This document shows, one piece after another, positions 23,027 through 33,706 of a stretch of DNA of 64,000 nucleotides. Position 1 is the first letter of the stretch. Each line of letters begins with the position of its first letter. Both the position numbers and the translations under genes were made by a program. Under the pieces are notes generated by a model. That model had not been told where the DNA came from, made no database searches, and saw only the letters and a list, made by a program, of their open reading frames with translations. Origin of the DNA: Sclerotinia nivalis (lineage: Eukaryota > Ascomycota > Leotiomycetes > Helotiales > Sclerotiniaceae); assembly GCA_029531795.1 (NCBI GenBank), contig JAPEIS010000004.1:2480001-2544000 (forward strand), written 5' to 3'.

Positions 23027-26000
23027 ATGGGTGAACCTGTTTGCGAAGAAGATTGGTTGGCGCTCGTAGATGAGGCCAGCAGAAACGCGAGAGACCTGGA
23101 GCAGCGCATCGAAGTTGTCGAATTATATAAACGCGCAATTGCCGCAGAGCCTTGGAGCAACACACTTTGGTTGGCAAGATGTGACTGGGTCTTGTCATTG
23201 TACACAGATTGCCGGGATACAGATGCAGGATGGCCAGAAGAAGAGCAAGAGCTTGGACAGGAATTATTCTCATTGCAGACGGCGCAGGATCTTTGGCAGG
23301 AAGGTGCTGCAGCTACGCAATTCCGATTGAACGACAGCCATGAGCTATGGAATAGGTGGATAACCATTGAATTGGAAGAGCTTGCGAAATCACCCAGTCG
23401 CGAATATGTAGAGCGCATCCGCAAAATATTTTTCGATCGTCTGCAAACTCCACATGCTAAATGGGATGAGACTTCTCAGATGTTCTCGACATTTCTCACG
23501 AAATATGACGAGCCTTCTTATGAATCGACGATGGTGCAAGTTACACAGATGGGTAGCGCTGCAAGATATTTGTATGCACAGCGCGAAGAGCACGAATTAA
23601 AGCTTCAGCAGGCTGTTGCGACTGGCGATAAGGAAGGTGTAGCATCTATAATGAAAGAATACTTGGAATGGGAGACTTTACAGACTTTGATGAAGCCTAA
23701 AAAGGGGTTACCTCAAAGCCCTCCAATTCTCGCAGTTGCCCTCTACGAACGCGCGTTGGCATCGACTATTCTGGGCCGAGATCCTGGAACCTGGGAAGAT
23801 TACGTTGCTTTTGTTCAACAAAGCTATGACGTAAATCCAGAAGCGCAGTTAGGCAATCCCCTCTACATTGTACAGCGAGCCACCGCACATTGCCCTTGGT
23901 CAGGAAGCCTATGGGCGCGATACATACTTCTTGCAGAAACACAGAACTTGGATTTTGCCTCGATTGAAGACATAAAGCATGCCGCGACTAGTACTGGCGT
24001 ATTGGATCGTGAAGGGAAAATGGATGAGGTAATTGAGGTCTATACAGCTTGGTGTGGATACCTCAGACGTCGAACTCTAAATCGTTCAGTAGAGGTACGT
24101 TGCATGAATCTTTCTTTAATTTCTATTCTATCAATCATTCATTTTACAAGATGGATGTATGCTGTTACTGGCCTCGTGACTCCTTTTTATACGAGGAGCT
24201 ATGTAGCCATAGCGCCATGACTGAAGGGGCTCATGGTGACTTCGATCCTTCCGCCGAGGAGCTTGAAGCCGTGGCCGCTAAGGTTGAGAAGAGAATGAAA
24301 GAGCGCGATGTAGTTTATAAAGCAAATAATAAGGACAAGGTCCAAAAAACCAAGCACAACGGTTATATCAAAGCCAAAGAGGAGAAGAGGTTCTTTTGTG
24401 CTCCCTACAATTATACTTTTCCAAATCTCTCTAAGCTCAATAAGCACAATGGCTCCGCTCGACACTTGAAGAAGGTGGCGGATGCAGAGCTTGGTTCCTG
24501 GTCGGCTTAGACGCTGGCCCAAAGAATTTCTTGGAATCTTTCCTATGTCAATTTTACCATTATACAACATTTCGCCCGACTTTCGATTTTTTTTCTATAC
24601 AACATTATTAAAACGATATCCACTAACCAACCTTCACTAGGACGAAGCATTTGATGTGGCTGACGCTGGTCTGCCTGGTTCACTTGAGGCAGTTCAGGAC
24701 TGGGGTCGAAGGCTTCACAAAAGGGAGTACACTGATCCTTTATTCAGAATTGAGAGGATAATGATACAATACCTCACTCAAAAGGGATCAATCGATGAAG
24801 CTCGTGAGTTTTGGAAAAGACTTGTGAACGCTCATCAGAAAAGCTACGTGTTCTGGCAACAGTATTACTTTTGGGAAATGGCAGTGCGAAACTCGAACCC
24901 ATCCTCCAACTTACCATCTATGGTTTTGTCCCGAGCTATACGTACGAAAGATCTAGACTGGCCGGAAGCGATCATGGAACTATATATTGCACATTGCAAC
25001 GATTACGAAGACGCACATGGTTTGCTAGCAGCTAAAGATTTGGTCCGCAGACAATTCCAATTAGTCACCAAGCGCAGAGAAAAGTTAGCTGTTGAGCAAG
25101 CGGAATTGTATGCTCAACAACAACCGCATGTTGTTACGCCAGATCCAACGGACGAGGAATCTCCTGGAAATTCGAAGAGGAAACGTGAGCCGACCTCAGA
25201 AGATGCCAATGGTAACACCCACAAGAAGATAAAAAATGAGCAACCTGTAGCTGATCCAGAGGCCTTGCGGCAACAGCATTTGATAAGGGATCGAGAGAAT
25301 ACCACCGTAATAGTCACCAACTTGCCCCCCGAGGTTACCCAGACCAAGGTCAGACAGTATTTCAAAGAATATGGTCACATCAATAGCTTAGTCCTCAAGA
25401 CCGAACCCGACAGGCTTTCCTCTACTTGTATGATCGAATTTCGTTCCAATGATGACGTCCAGTCGGCTTTTCTCCGTGATGGAAAATTTTTCGGTGAGAA
25501 TCAGATCAAAGTCGAGTCCGGTACTGGTTTGACTCTCTATGTAACAAATTACCCACCTACTGCTGATGAGAATTACATGCATAACCTTTTCAAGGATTGT
25601 GGTGAAATATTCAGTATCCGATGGCCAAGTCTTAAGTTCAACACGCATCGTCGATTTTGCTACATTACCTTCCGTAATGCTTCAGCTGCTTCAGCTGCCA
25701 CCCAGCTTGATGGAAAGTTGCTCGAGAATAAATATAAACTCGTAGCAAAATATTCAGATCCAGCAGGGAAGAAACAACGGGAAGGTGCCACGGCAGAAGG
25801 TCGAGAGCTCCACATAACCAGCCTCGATCTGAGTTTAAATGAGGAAGATTTGAAGGCAGTGTTTGCAAAGTATGGTCAGGTTGAATCTGTCAGAATTTTA
25901 AGAACATACAAGGGGGAGAGCAAAGGTGCAGGGTTTATCGTCTTTGAGAAAAAGGACGAAGCTAATGCAGCACTTGAATTGGATAAAACCAAGTTAAAAT

Positions 26001-26683
26001 CCTCAATTCTTCATGTCGAATTAACGCAATCGAGAAACTACAAACCTATCGCAACCAGTAGAGAGAAGGGAGCTTCAGCATCTCCAGCTCCAGACGCTGA
26101 TGGAGATTCTGCTCTAACTTCTGCGGATCATCCCAACAACAACCAACATGCTTTACACCAACCATCAGAGGGTGCCAATCGAACTATTACTCTACTCAAT
26201 GTCCCCGACACAGTCAATGATGCAAGAATCCGTGCAATTGCAGAGCCATTCGGTACCATCATAAAAGTTGTACTTCGTCCAGACCACCAAGGTGCCATCA
26301 TCGAGTACGAAGATGTCAATTCTGCAGGCAAAGCATCTCTTGGTCTCGAAAATTACGAGATCGCTCCAGGTCGCAGACTGAGAACGGGAGGAATGAAAGA
26401 TTTGTTTGCGCAATCAAGTGAAATTAAATCAGATCGCATTGTCATTGGACGAAATGCAAAGAAGGAAAAGGAGAAAGCGGGTAGTAGTACGGGTATGAGC
26501 ACGAGTAATCTCATGCAGCCAAGTGCACCGATTAGAAGACCAGGTGGACGTGGTGGCTTGGGACAAAAGAAAGGATCGGGATTCTCGGGAGCCAAAAAGC
26601 CAACAGTAGATTCGGATGCCAGTCCCAAACCAAAAAGTAATGCGGATTTCAAGAAGATGTTTTTAAGTGGTGGAAAGGAATAA
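23027..26683 (+). CDS. prp24: U4/U6 snRNP recycling factor Prp24 (SART3-like)
   Basis: Exons 23027-24094 and 24641-26683, joined in phase 0 across a 546-bp intron; 1036 residues. Prp24/SART3 re-anneals U4 and U6 snRNAs after splicing, in the nucleus. The N-terminal half (about 1-520) is a HAT-repeat array, with aromatic repeats such as LWLARCDW and FWQQYYFWEMA. After a basic linker (SKRKREPTSEDANGNTHKK) come four RRM-type domains, with RNP-like blocks TVIVTNLPPEVT, TLYVTNYPP, LHITSLDLS / GAGFIVFEKK and TITLLNVP. The protein ends in a family-typical tail (FKKMFLSGGKE). The start at 23027 follows an in-frame leader that opens at 22958; the family begins near MGEP, so the shorter start was chosen. 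The unusual feature is the long intron holding another ORF. Confidence 0.88.
24217..24510 (+). pseudogene. Zinc-finger-like ORF nested in the PRP24 intron
   Basis: A 97-codon ATG ORF (the open frame extends back to 24049) lies wholly inside the PRP24 intron, in the same orientation but another frame. It encodes an acidic or basic helical segment rich in K and E (KVEKRMKERDVVYKANNKDK), then a C2H2-like finger in which the second cysteine is tyrosine: CAPY, twelve residues, H, five residues, H. It resembles small C2H2/jaz-type fungal proteins. A single G-to-A change would explain Cys to Tyr, so it may be a decaying gene copy. An 11-bp direct repeat TATACAACATT (24561-24571 and 24596-24606) follows it. 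Whether it is expressed is unknown; a small nested gene is the alternative. Confidence 0.5.
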
Positions 26684-27480
26684 AGGGAGTGATTATTAGT
26701 TGATTGCTATATTGGTTGCTACATAGGTAATGAGGATAGGCTAGGCTAGGATCGTTGCTGGGTAGATAGATAGTGAATCAAAAGCTAATAGTTTTTTCTT
26801 TGCTGTTTTTATTTATTATGGGATTTGTTATTTTTGGGGATTATTTGAGTGATGTGATGTGAAGTATAGGAGAAGGAAGAGGGAGAGGAATAGGAAGAAA
26901 AATGAATGAATCAATGAATACTCACCGCTATAACAATAACAATAACAATGATAATGATAATACCCCATCATAATAAATTTCGACAAGGTAAACTCAATTT
27001 CCCCTTTTTATTATCCAGATGAGTGTATATCCGCGGAGTACTTAATAATACCTAATACCGGTATTCACTCACCGATAAATCCCCCGTTGTCGGATGTCTA
27101 TCTGATACGAGATATATTAGTTATAGTCTATAATGAAAGATTTAGAGGGGATGATATAATATGCCTAGATATATATTAGGGTTAGGATTTCGAGCTTTAG
27201 TTTTAGTTTTAATTTATGGGGAATAGAGAGGCTTCTTGTGGTTTTTTAATTGTTACTTTGTTGATTATTATACGAGTGAGATACGGTTATTAGGAATGGA
27301 TGAAATATGTGAAATGTTGAAATATATCTTATTTTCCTAAAACGAATAGACCCTACTCGTATTTCGTATCTCGTAAATGAATAACCCAGATTCCAAACCC
27401 AATCCAAAATCACAATATGAACTTGGCCCTTTCTTTCCCTCTCCTCTCACCATACCCTTCCCTTCACATCCCACACATCC
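26684..27480. other. Intergenic region between convergent PRP24 and ICL1
   Basis: AT-rich 3' flanks of two genes. It contains an AAT/AAC-rich microsatellite at 26931-26961. No gene seen. Confidence 0.55.
26931..26961. repeat. Trinucleotide-like microsatellite (AAT/AAC-rich)
   Basis: TAACAA units followed by TGATAA units in tandem, visible by eye. Confidence 0.7.
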
Positions 27481-29310
27481 CTAATGAAACTGATCCTCCG
27501 TAACACCCTTCCCCATCGCACTCGTACTACTCACACCCCCAGTAACCATCTTCAACAACTCATCCGCATAATTCGCTCCACTCCATTTCTGATGCTTCAC
27601 CACATCAACCCCCAAGTCCATTTCCGGTTCCTGAACTAGTTCCCCATAGGCTCTCATACCCATCGTACTATATTTCTCCGCAAACTGATGAGAGATAAGT
27701 GCCGTGGTATGGAGACCCGCTAATGTAATAAATTGCCAACAATATCCTAGTTGAGACAGGCGTTGAATATAGGTTTCTTGTTCTGCGCGCGACATGGCGG
27801 ATTTCCAGTTGAAGGATGGAGAGAGATTGTAGGCGAGTTTCAAATCTGGATAGACTGCGTGGACGCCTGCGGCGAAATCCGCAGCTTGGTTGTAGTCTGG
27901 CAATTTGGACTCCATCCAGACTGCGTCAGTGTAGGGGGCGTAAGCGATGGCGCGGTTGATGGCACAGCCGCAGCCACCTTTTAATCTGTAATATCCTTCT
28001 CGTGTACGAGGAGCATCCCAGTCCCAATGAATATTTACACCAGCGATTGATTTGGCGAGTGCTCTTGCTTCGGAATTACTCTTTCCTTTTACCTCATTTA
28101 GGAATTTGGAAATGAGATCTTCGGCTTGAGTGTTACTGGGATTGGATTTTATGGAGGAGACGACGGCATCGTTGAAAAGTTTGAGATCGGCTTGTGCTGT
28201 CCATTCATCTTCGATGGCTTGGAGTTGGGCACCAGTTTTGCCGGCTCGCTCACCGGCCAGCATTAGGTCGTTGAGGGGTTGGAGATTGGGGCTTGTGGAG
28301 CCGAGAATGTAGGGGTGGTCGCGGGGGTCGATGGTTGTTGTTATTAAGGTTGCAGCTTCGGCATCTGTACGGGCAATAGAGATGAGATCGGAGCCTATTT
28401 GAGTGTGTTGTTAGTACTCACTATCTCCATGAAATAGGGATAGATTTTGGCATACCCATAATATCAGCCTGAGCACGAATAGCAACCAAACGATTAATAT
28501 GTTCACTGATAGGTACAAGGACCTTTCCAGCCATATGTCCACATTTCTTAGTACCAGGAGCTTGATCCTCAATATGAATACCCGCAGCTCCCTTCTCCAC
28601 AAACAACTTTGTCAATTTCATAACGGCAGTAAGACCACCATGACCAGTATCTCCATCTGCGATGATGGGACGGAGATAATCGACGTTTTGGAGCTTGGCA
28701 CGATCGGCTTTTGAGGCGGTCATTACGCGCTCTTCTCGTTGTTTGCGGTCGTGGAAGAGTTGCGCCATGAAGAGATGGGCTACTTTGTTGGGAACTGTAG
28801 TCTTTGGGAGTGTGAGTAGGTTGGAGAGAAAAGAGGAGGGAATGAAGTGAACTTACATATGGGTAATCTGCGAGATCTGGACCAGGTTCATCGGAGGAAG
28901 ATGCAGTAGATGATGATTGCCATCCAGAAACATAAACTGTATCGAGAAACTTTGCCATTTGAGTCAACATGGTAGGTTCCAAGCAACCATATGTGTAAGA
29001 AGCATCCTTATTCTGTTTTCAAAACGCATCAGTATCAATCTGCCAATTTGTTACGAGGAATATGAGGAATGCATACCTTGAATCTCTCCTCCAAGATACC
29101 CCAAAGCTTTTTCGATAGTGCATTGCTTGGGTATTCAATCTTTAAATTTCCCCTCTTTGCCACAATCTGCTCAGCAGTAAATGGTCTCTTGGTATATCTC
29201 CATCTCTCATCTTCCCACCATTTCTTAACAGCAGCAACTTCTTCCAAAAAAATCCTCTCTTCTTGCTCTGGATCCACCGAGGTACCAGCCATTTTATTGA
29301 TAGTAGCCAT
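27481..29310 (-). CDS. icl1: Isocitrate lyase
   Basis: Exons 29310-29077, 29012-28857, 28801-28456 and 28394-27481; 549 residues. It cleaves isocitrate to glyoxylate and succinate in the glyoxylate cycle, needed for growth on acetate and fatty acids and for gluconeogenesis during early plant infection in many fungi. The signature KKCGHM with the catalytic cysteine is at about residues 215-220, and other family blocks ([39 protein letters not shown]) are intact. The C-terminus is EDQFH, so there is no SKL-type PTS1; any peroxisomal import would need another signal. The exon 2/3 join needs the AAG acceptor rather than the nearby CAG, which would shift the frame. Length fits fungal enzymes (about 530-550). 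Confidence 0.93.
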
Positions 29311-30922
29311 CTTGAGTGTAAATTTGTAAGAGTGTAGAGTGTATAAAACAACAAGAAATGAGTCTCTTTTGTGAGGTTTTCTTTCAAGCTAGCTCTAGAA
29401 AAGTGACGTTGAGATAGAATGTATGAAGTTCAGATTCCTATTTTCTCCAGGAATGTAAAATGCCAAACAATTAATTCTTCAATCAAGACGGTAAACGAAT
29501 TTAGAATCAATATCCAAAATGTAAAAAGGAAGAGGTCCAAGGGATATGGCTATATAATCATCTCTCCCCTGCTCAGCAAAGAATCCACCCGGCCCAAGAA
29601 ACCCGAGCTAGTTCCCTATATCGCAAGAGATGATAAGACTCACAAGCGTCCTGTATCCTCGGACCATCGAGGAGATTTCCATTACCATCAGCGAAACATT
29701 TGGTTGGTTGTTCGGGTCAAAGGGAGAGCATTAGGAATGTCATGATTGGATACATTCCCGGAAACTGGGGAAACTGCTTACTGCCCAGTTGCTCAGCATT
29801 GCCATTTTAGTAAATAGACTGTCTGGATTAGCTTGGCTCTCCAAGATCTGATGCGTTTTAGTGTAACGATTGCGGCTAACTTTAATTATGACGAATGCGG
29901 AGAGATGGATGAAGATTTGAGATTGAAATGGGGATTCTGAATGTTTTCGAGGTCTTTTTTGGATGCCAATTGACAAGTCGTATGCTTCATATTACCATAC
30001 CATACCATACCTACCATTAATTACATCCATCAGAATCCCAATCTCTCATCATCAATACTTCCCTCAGACCGCCCAAGTGCCCAGCCGTAAGATGTTCTCT
30101 TGGAAAGTTACATCTCAATTATCTGTCACCTAACACATGTTTTCACACGCGCACTAGACGTTATAATTTCTTACATTAGCATGTGAAGAAGCTCCAAGAT
30201 AGATGTAACAACCCCCAGGCCAAACAAAAGTTCATTACTCTACCGAGGGGCGCCCAGAAAAACGCGGAGGAGGGGATTAATTTTCTGCAAGGGCTTATCT
30301 AATGCCTCGGCTTAGAAAACCAACCGCTCAGAAACCCTTTCATCCTTAAGTCCGATCCGATATCCGCTGTTTTGCTCTTCCGAAATATTAGAATTTTCCG
30401 GTCATGCTTTTGAATGTCCGATTTTAGGATGCGATTTTAGGAAGTGAAGGCATTCATGTATTGACTCAAATAAATAATATGTATCAAATCATAAACCATC
30501 TTGAATCAGTGATGAGGAGTCATGTGTAGAAAAGCCAAGAACAGGTCATGTCATCAATTCATGGGTAAAGGATGCATAATATTATCAGCAATTTTGCCGG
30601 TATATTAATTTCTTGCGAGACAGCGCAGACTGCTACTTTTGAACATAACTCTATACATATCTTCATTAAAGTCTCCAACCCCCAAAGCGAACAACCACCG
30701 CAAATCATCACCAAACATCAGCCATAAATACGCTTTTGCAAATCCAGCAAGAAGATTCTATCTGCTTTTGGGACACCCCTATCATCCCACCACATCATGA
30801 TCGTTTCAATCGTTAACTTGACAACATTTTGGAATATCGTCAAGGTTTTCATGGGGTATAGAGCAAAAATGCAAATGTCGTTAAAGCATCAAATGTTCTG
30901 GTTAGCCTCTATCTTCGTATAC
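29311..30922. other. ICL1 upstream region and NTH1 3' flank
   Basis: About 1.6 kb without a supportable gene. 29311-29760 should contain the ICL1 promoter. A short ATACC tandem repeat is at 29993-30012. I did not identify a carbon-source-response element with confidence. Confidence 0.5.
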
Positions 30923-33328
30923 TTAAGGGTTCATGGCCTTATTATACTGCTCCCAAGGAGTAAGTGTTCCTAGGGTTCGTCGCATATGTGCATTGATAAT
31001 TTGGAGTCCGTAAACGTAACTGGCATTAACCCATCCGAACCTAACACCATTAGAACTTTGCAATCGGTCAAAACTTCTTGAAAAACTTACCCTTCCTTGG
31101 CAACTCCCTTGAAATCCGACCCTTGGTTGCCATACTCCGCATCGACCTTGTGAGGATCAATAACTCTGGTCACATCGTATTTTTCTACTACCACGCCGTT
31201 GAAATCGACAAACGCTGTTGTGATCATGAACAGCCATTTGTAGGCAAGTCGTTCGGCCTCTTCCTGGTAATTGTATCGTAGTAAACCCGTCCAAGCCAGC
31301 ATCTGCTGCGGAGCCCAGCCATATGGATAATCCCATTGACGATTTGGTCGGTCTAATCCAACTGCACCACGAGACTCTTCGGTTCCAGAAAGTAACCCTC
31401 CCGCAGCTTCAAACTTAGGAAGAGCATTTTTAACCAGACTGGCAGCTTGCTGTGGCGAAGCAACGCCTGCCCACATAGCCCAGAAGGTAGTGGCAGTCTC
31501 ATATGTACACTGCTCTTGCTTCAGGGTATTGTAATCAAAGTACATGCCTTTCTTGTCATTCCAGAGGTATTTGTCGATGGCCAACTTGCGACCTCTGGCT
31601 CTTCGATCCCACATTGATGACGTTTGCAGTTGACCAGGCTTCATATCGCCCACGCAAAATTCGGCTGGAATTTCAAGCTTATCGTTGAAAAAGGTACGAA
31701 TGGTATTTGCAATATCTTTTTCATATTTATAAAGAAGAGAATTGAGATCAATTGTTGCAAGGTCGGCGCAAACTCTTTCCAAACGGTAGGATGTGTCGTG
31801 TCCTGATTCACGTACTGCTCGGTCGTGTAAGAAGTAATCATCCAACTCTGGTTCCACGACTTTTCCATTATTGTAAGCTTCAACAAATTCTTTGAAAGTC
31901 ATATTGTACTTCTTAGCATAAGGCTCCAACAGATGCTCGAAATGCGATGCTTCAGTCTCTGGAGGTACACCCAGGCCTTCAGGGCGATATCTCGATAGGC
32001 CAGTGACAGGGTCATATCTTGGCTCAGCCGTCCACACGCTATGGTACTCCTTAATGGCAGCCAAAATAGAAGTCTTCAAAAAGTCTAATGATCCTGGTTC
32101 ATGCTTGATTTTGTCGAAAACCCGGAGTGCCATGTCTGTCAAGAAAGGTGGTTGAGAACGACATAAATAGTATGACCTAGTGGCATTGAGAATCTTCCCG
32201 TAATGCTCGATGCAAAAACAAAAGTTTTGCACCATTGACTTTGCCAAATGGACCTTGTCATTGACAATCAATCCTAGTGATTCCATATAGCTGTCCCACC
32301 CATAAAGCTCATTGAATCTACCACCTGGTACAACGAATGGCAATCCCTTGAGAGTTTTAGCACCAGTTGATGGATCCACAACTTCCTCCATGGCAACAGC
32401 CAAGAGGCCGGGCTTAGAGTTCATATCACGAACAACCTCTGGAGTGATCTTCTCTGGTAGCCAGCAAACATCCAGACGAACCTCGGGCCTATCATTGGCC
32501 ACTTTGGTATAGTATGCATGTTGTTCAGGTGCACCTCGAGGAATATAAATTCGTGGGCGAGGATCATCCGTCCAATCCTTAGGATCACGGCCAGCAATTT
32601 CAATTACCGACCCATCGATTCTGCGAGTCAACCGGTCCCAGAATGAGCCCTGTATCAATCGTGCGAGCCGGTTAACGGGGTTCTCATTGAGGCGAGATTC
32701 GTCCAAGATGATTTGCTCCCTGCCATTTTCTTTTGCCAATGTCAATTCCTGCAAAAGGTTTGATAACATATAAGTCCCACGAATATCATATCTTTTAAAT
32801 CCGTTCGAGGTGGCGGTTCCGAGAGGAAGTGTCTGTTTCAAAATGAGTCAGTCAGGAAACTGCAGGAACAAAACACCTGGAGATTCCTACCTTTGGCCCC
32901 AAATCTTCAATTGTAATCTGGTTATTGTCATCTGTGTCTTCCTGCTTCCGAAGTGCTTCCAGAGTTGAGTCAACCTGTATTAAGAATTTACGTCCATAAT
33001 CTCCGATATCGTCTGCACAAAGGTATGTTAGTCGAGAATAGTTTGGATTTCACAGGAGTAGAAACTAACCATGACTTCCTCTTCTCATCGGCTTCTTCAG
33101 ACCCAGGATTGGTGTGGAGAGAGTGCTCTGATTCTGCGAGCAAGATCAGATGAGTGTATGATGGGTGTGATTGAGATATGCCATGCTTACTGAAGAGTAT
33201 GTACGGGTCCGGAATTGTTTAAATGATTTCTGATTTGTGTCATGGCTGTAGTATACATGTGCCGCAGCAAACGGATCAATTTCACTGGAAACGCTGGAAG
33301 TACGCTGTTTTGGCAATGGCGAGGTCAT
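30923..33328 (-). CDS. nth1: Neutral (cytosolic) trehalase, GH37
   Basis: Exons 33328-33191, 33133-33070, 33012-32891, 32832-31091 and 31040-30923; 727 residues. It hydrolyses trehalose to two glucose molecules in the cytosol during spore germination and recovery from stress. Both trehalase signatures are present ([14 protein letters not shown] and [10 protein letters not shown]). The N-terminal regulatory part has a consensus PKA site RRGSH (residues 63-67, Ser66) and an EF-hand-like calcium loop [12 protein letters not shown] (93-104), as in fungal neutral trehalases, where phosphorylation with 14-3-3 and calcium binding activates the enzyme. The regulatory region is split over three small exons, one of only 64 nt. 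There is no signal peptide, which separates it from acid trehalases. Confidence 0.93.
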
Positions 33329-33586
33329 TCTATAGTTTGGAAAGTAGTTTGAGAGTGTTTGCAATATATCTCCTGTCAAGATACAGAACAGTGACGTCGA
33401 AATGAGTTGCGAAATGTCAGGATGGGAAGTGGGGGGAAGTAAGTCTTGACTTTTGAAAAGAAAATAAGCAATAGAAAATCTGAAATTGAATTTGTCAGAT
33501 TTTAAGAATGAAATTGAAAATATTGTACTGGTATGTTCTCCACAGAAACGACGGTAGACATGAATCAGTCTGTGTGTTGTGTGTTT

Positions 33587-33617
33587 GTTGTATGTTGTAT
33601 GTTGTATGTTGGTATGT
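33587..33617. repeat. TTGTATG tandem repeat upstream of NTH1
   Basis: About four head-to-tail copies of a 7-bp unit, located some 260 bp upstream of the trehalase start, so in its promoter or leader. Confidence 0.65.
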
Positions 33618-33659
33618 AGGGAAAAGTTCAAAACATCAGCAGAGATGTTTTATTATACA

Positions 33660-33706
33660 GTCTGGGCTGTCTGGGCTGTCTGGCTTCTGGCTTCTGGCTT
33701 GTGCTG
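33660..33706. repeat. CTGTCTGGG / TTCTGGC tandem repeats upstream of NTH1
   Basis: Two adjoining short tandem arrays built from related CTGG-containing units. Confidence 0.6.

Noticed and set aside
27165..27190. TTAGGG motif that could hint at telomeric repeat
   Set aside because: A single copy (ATTAGGGTTAGG), not an array; chance or an interstitial remnant.
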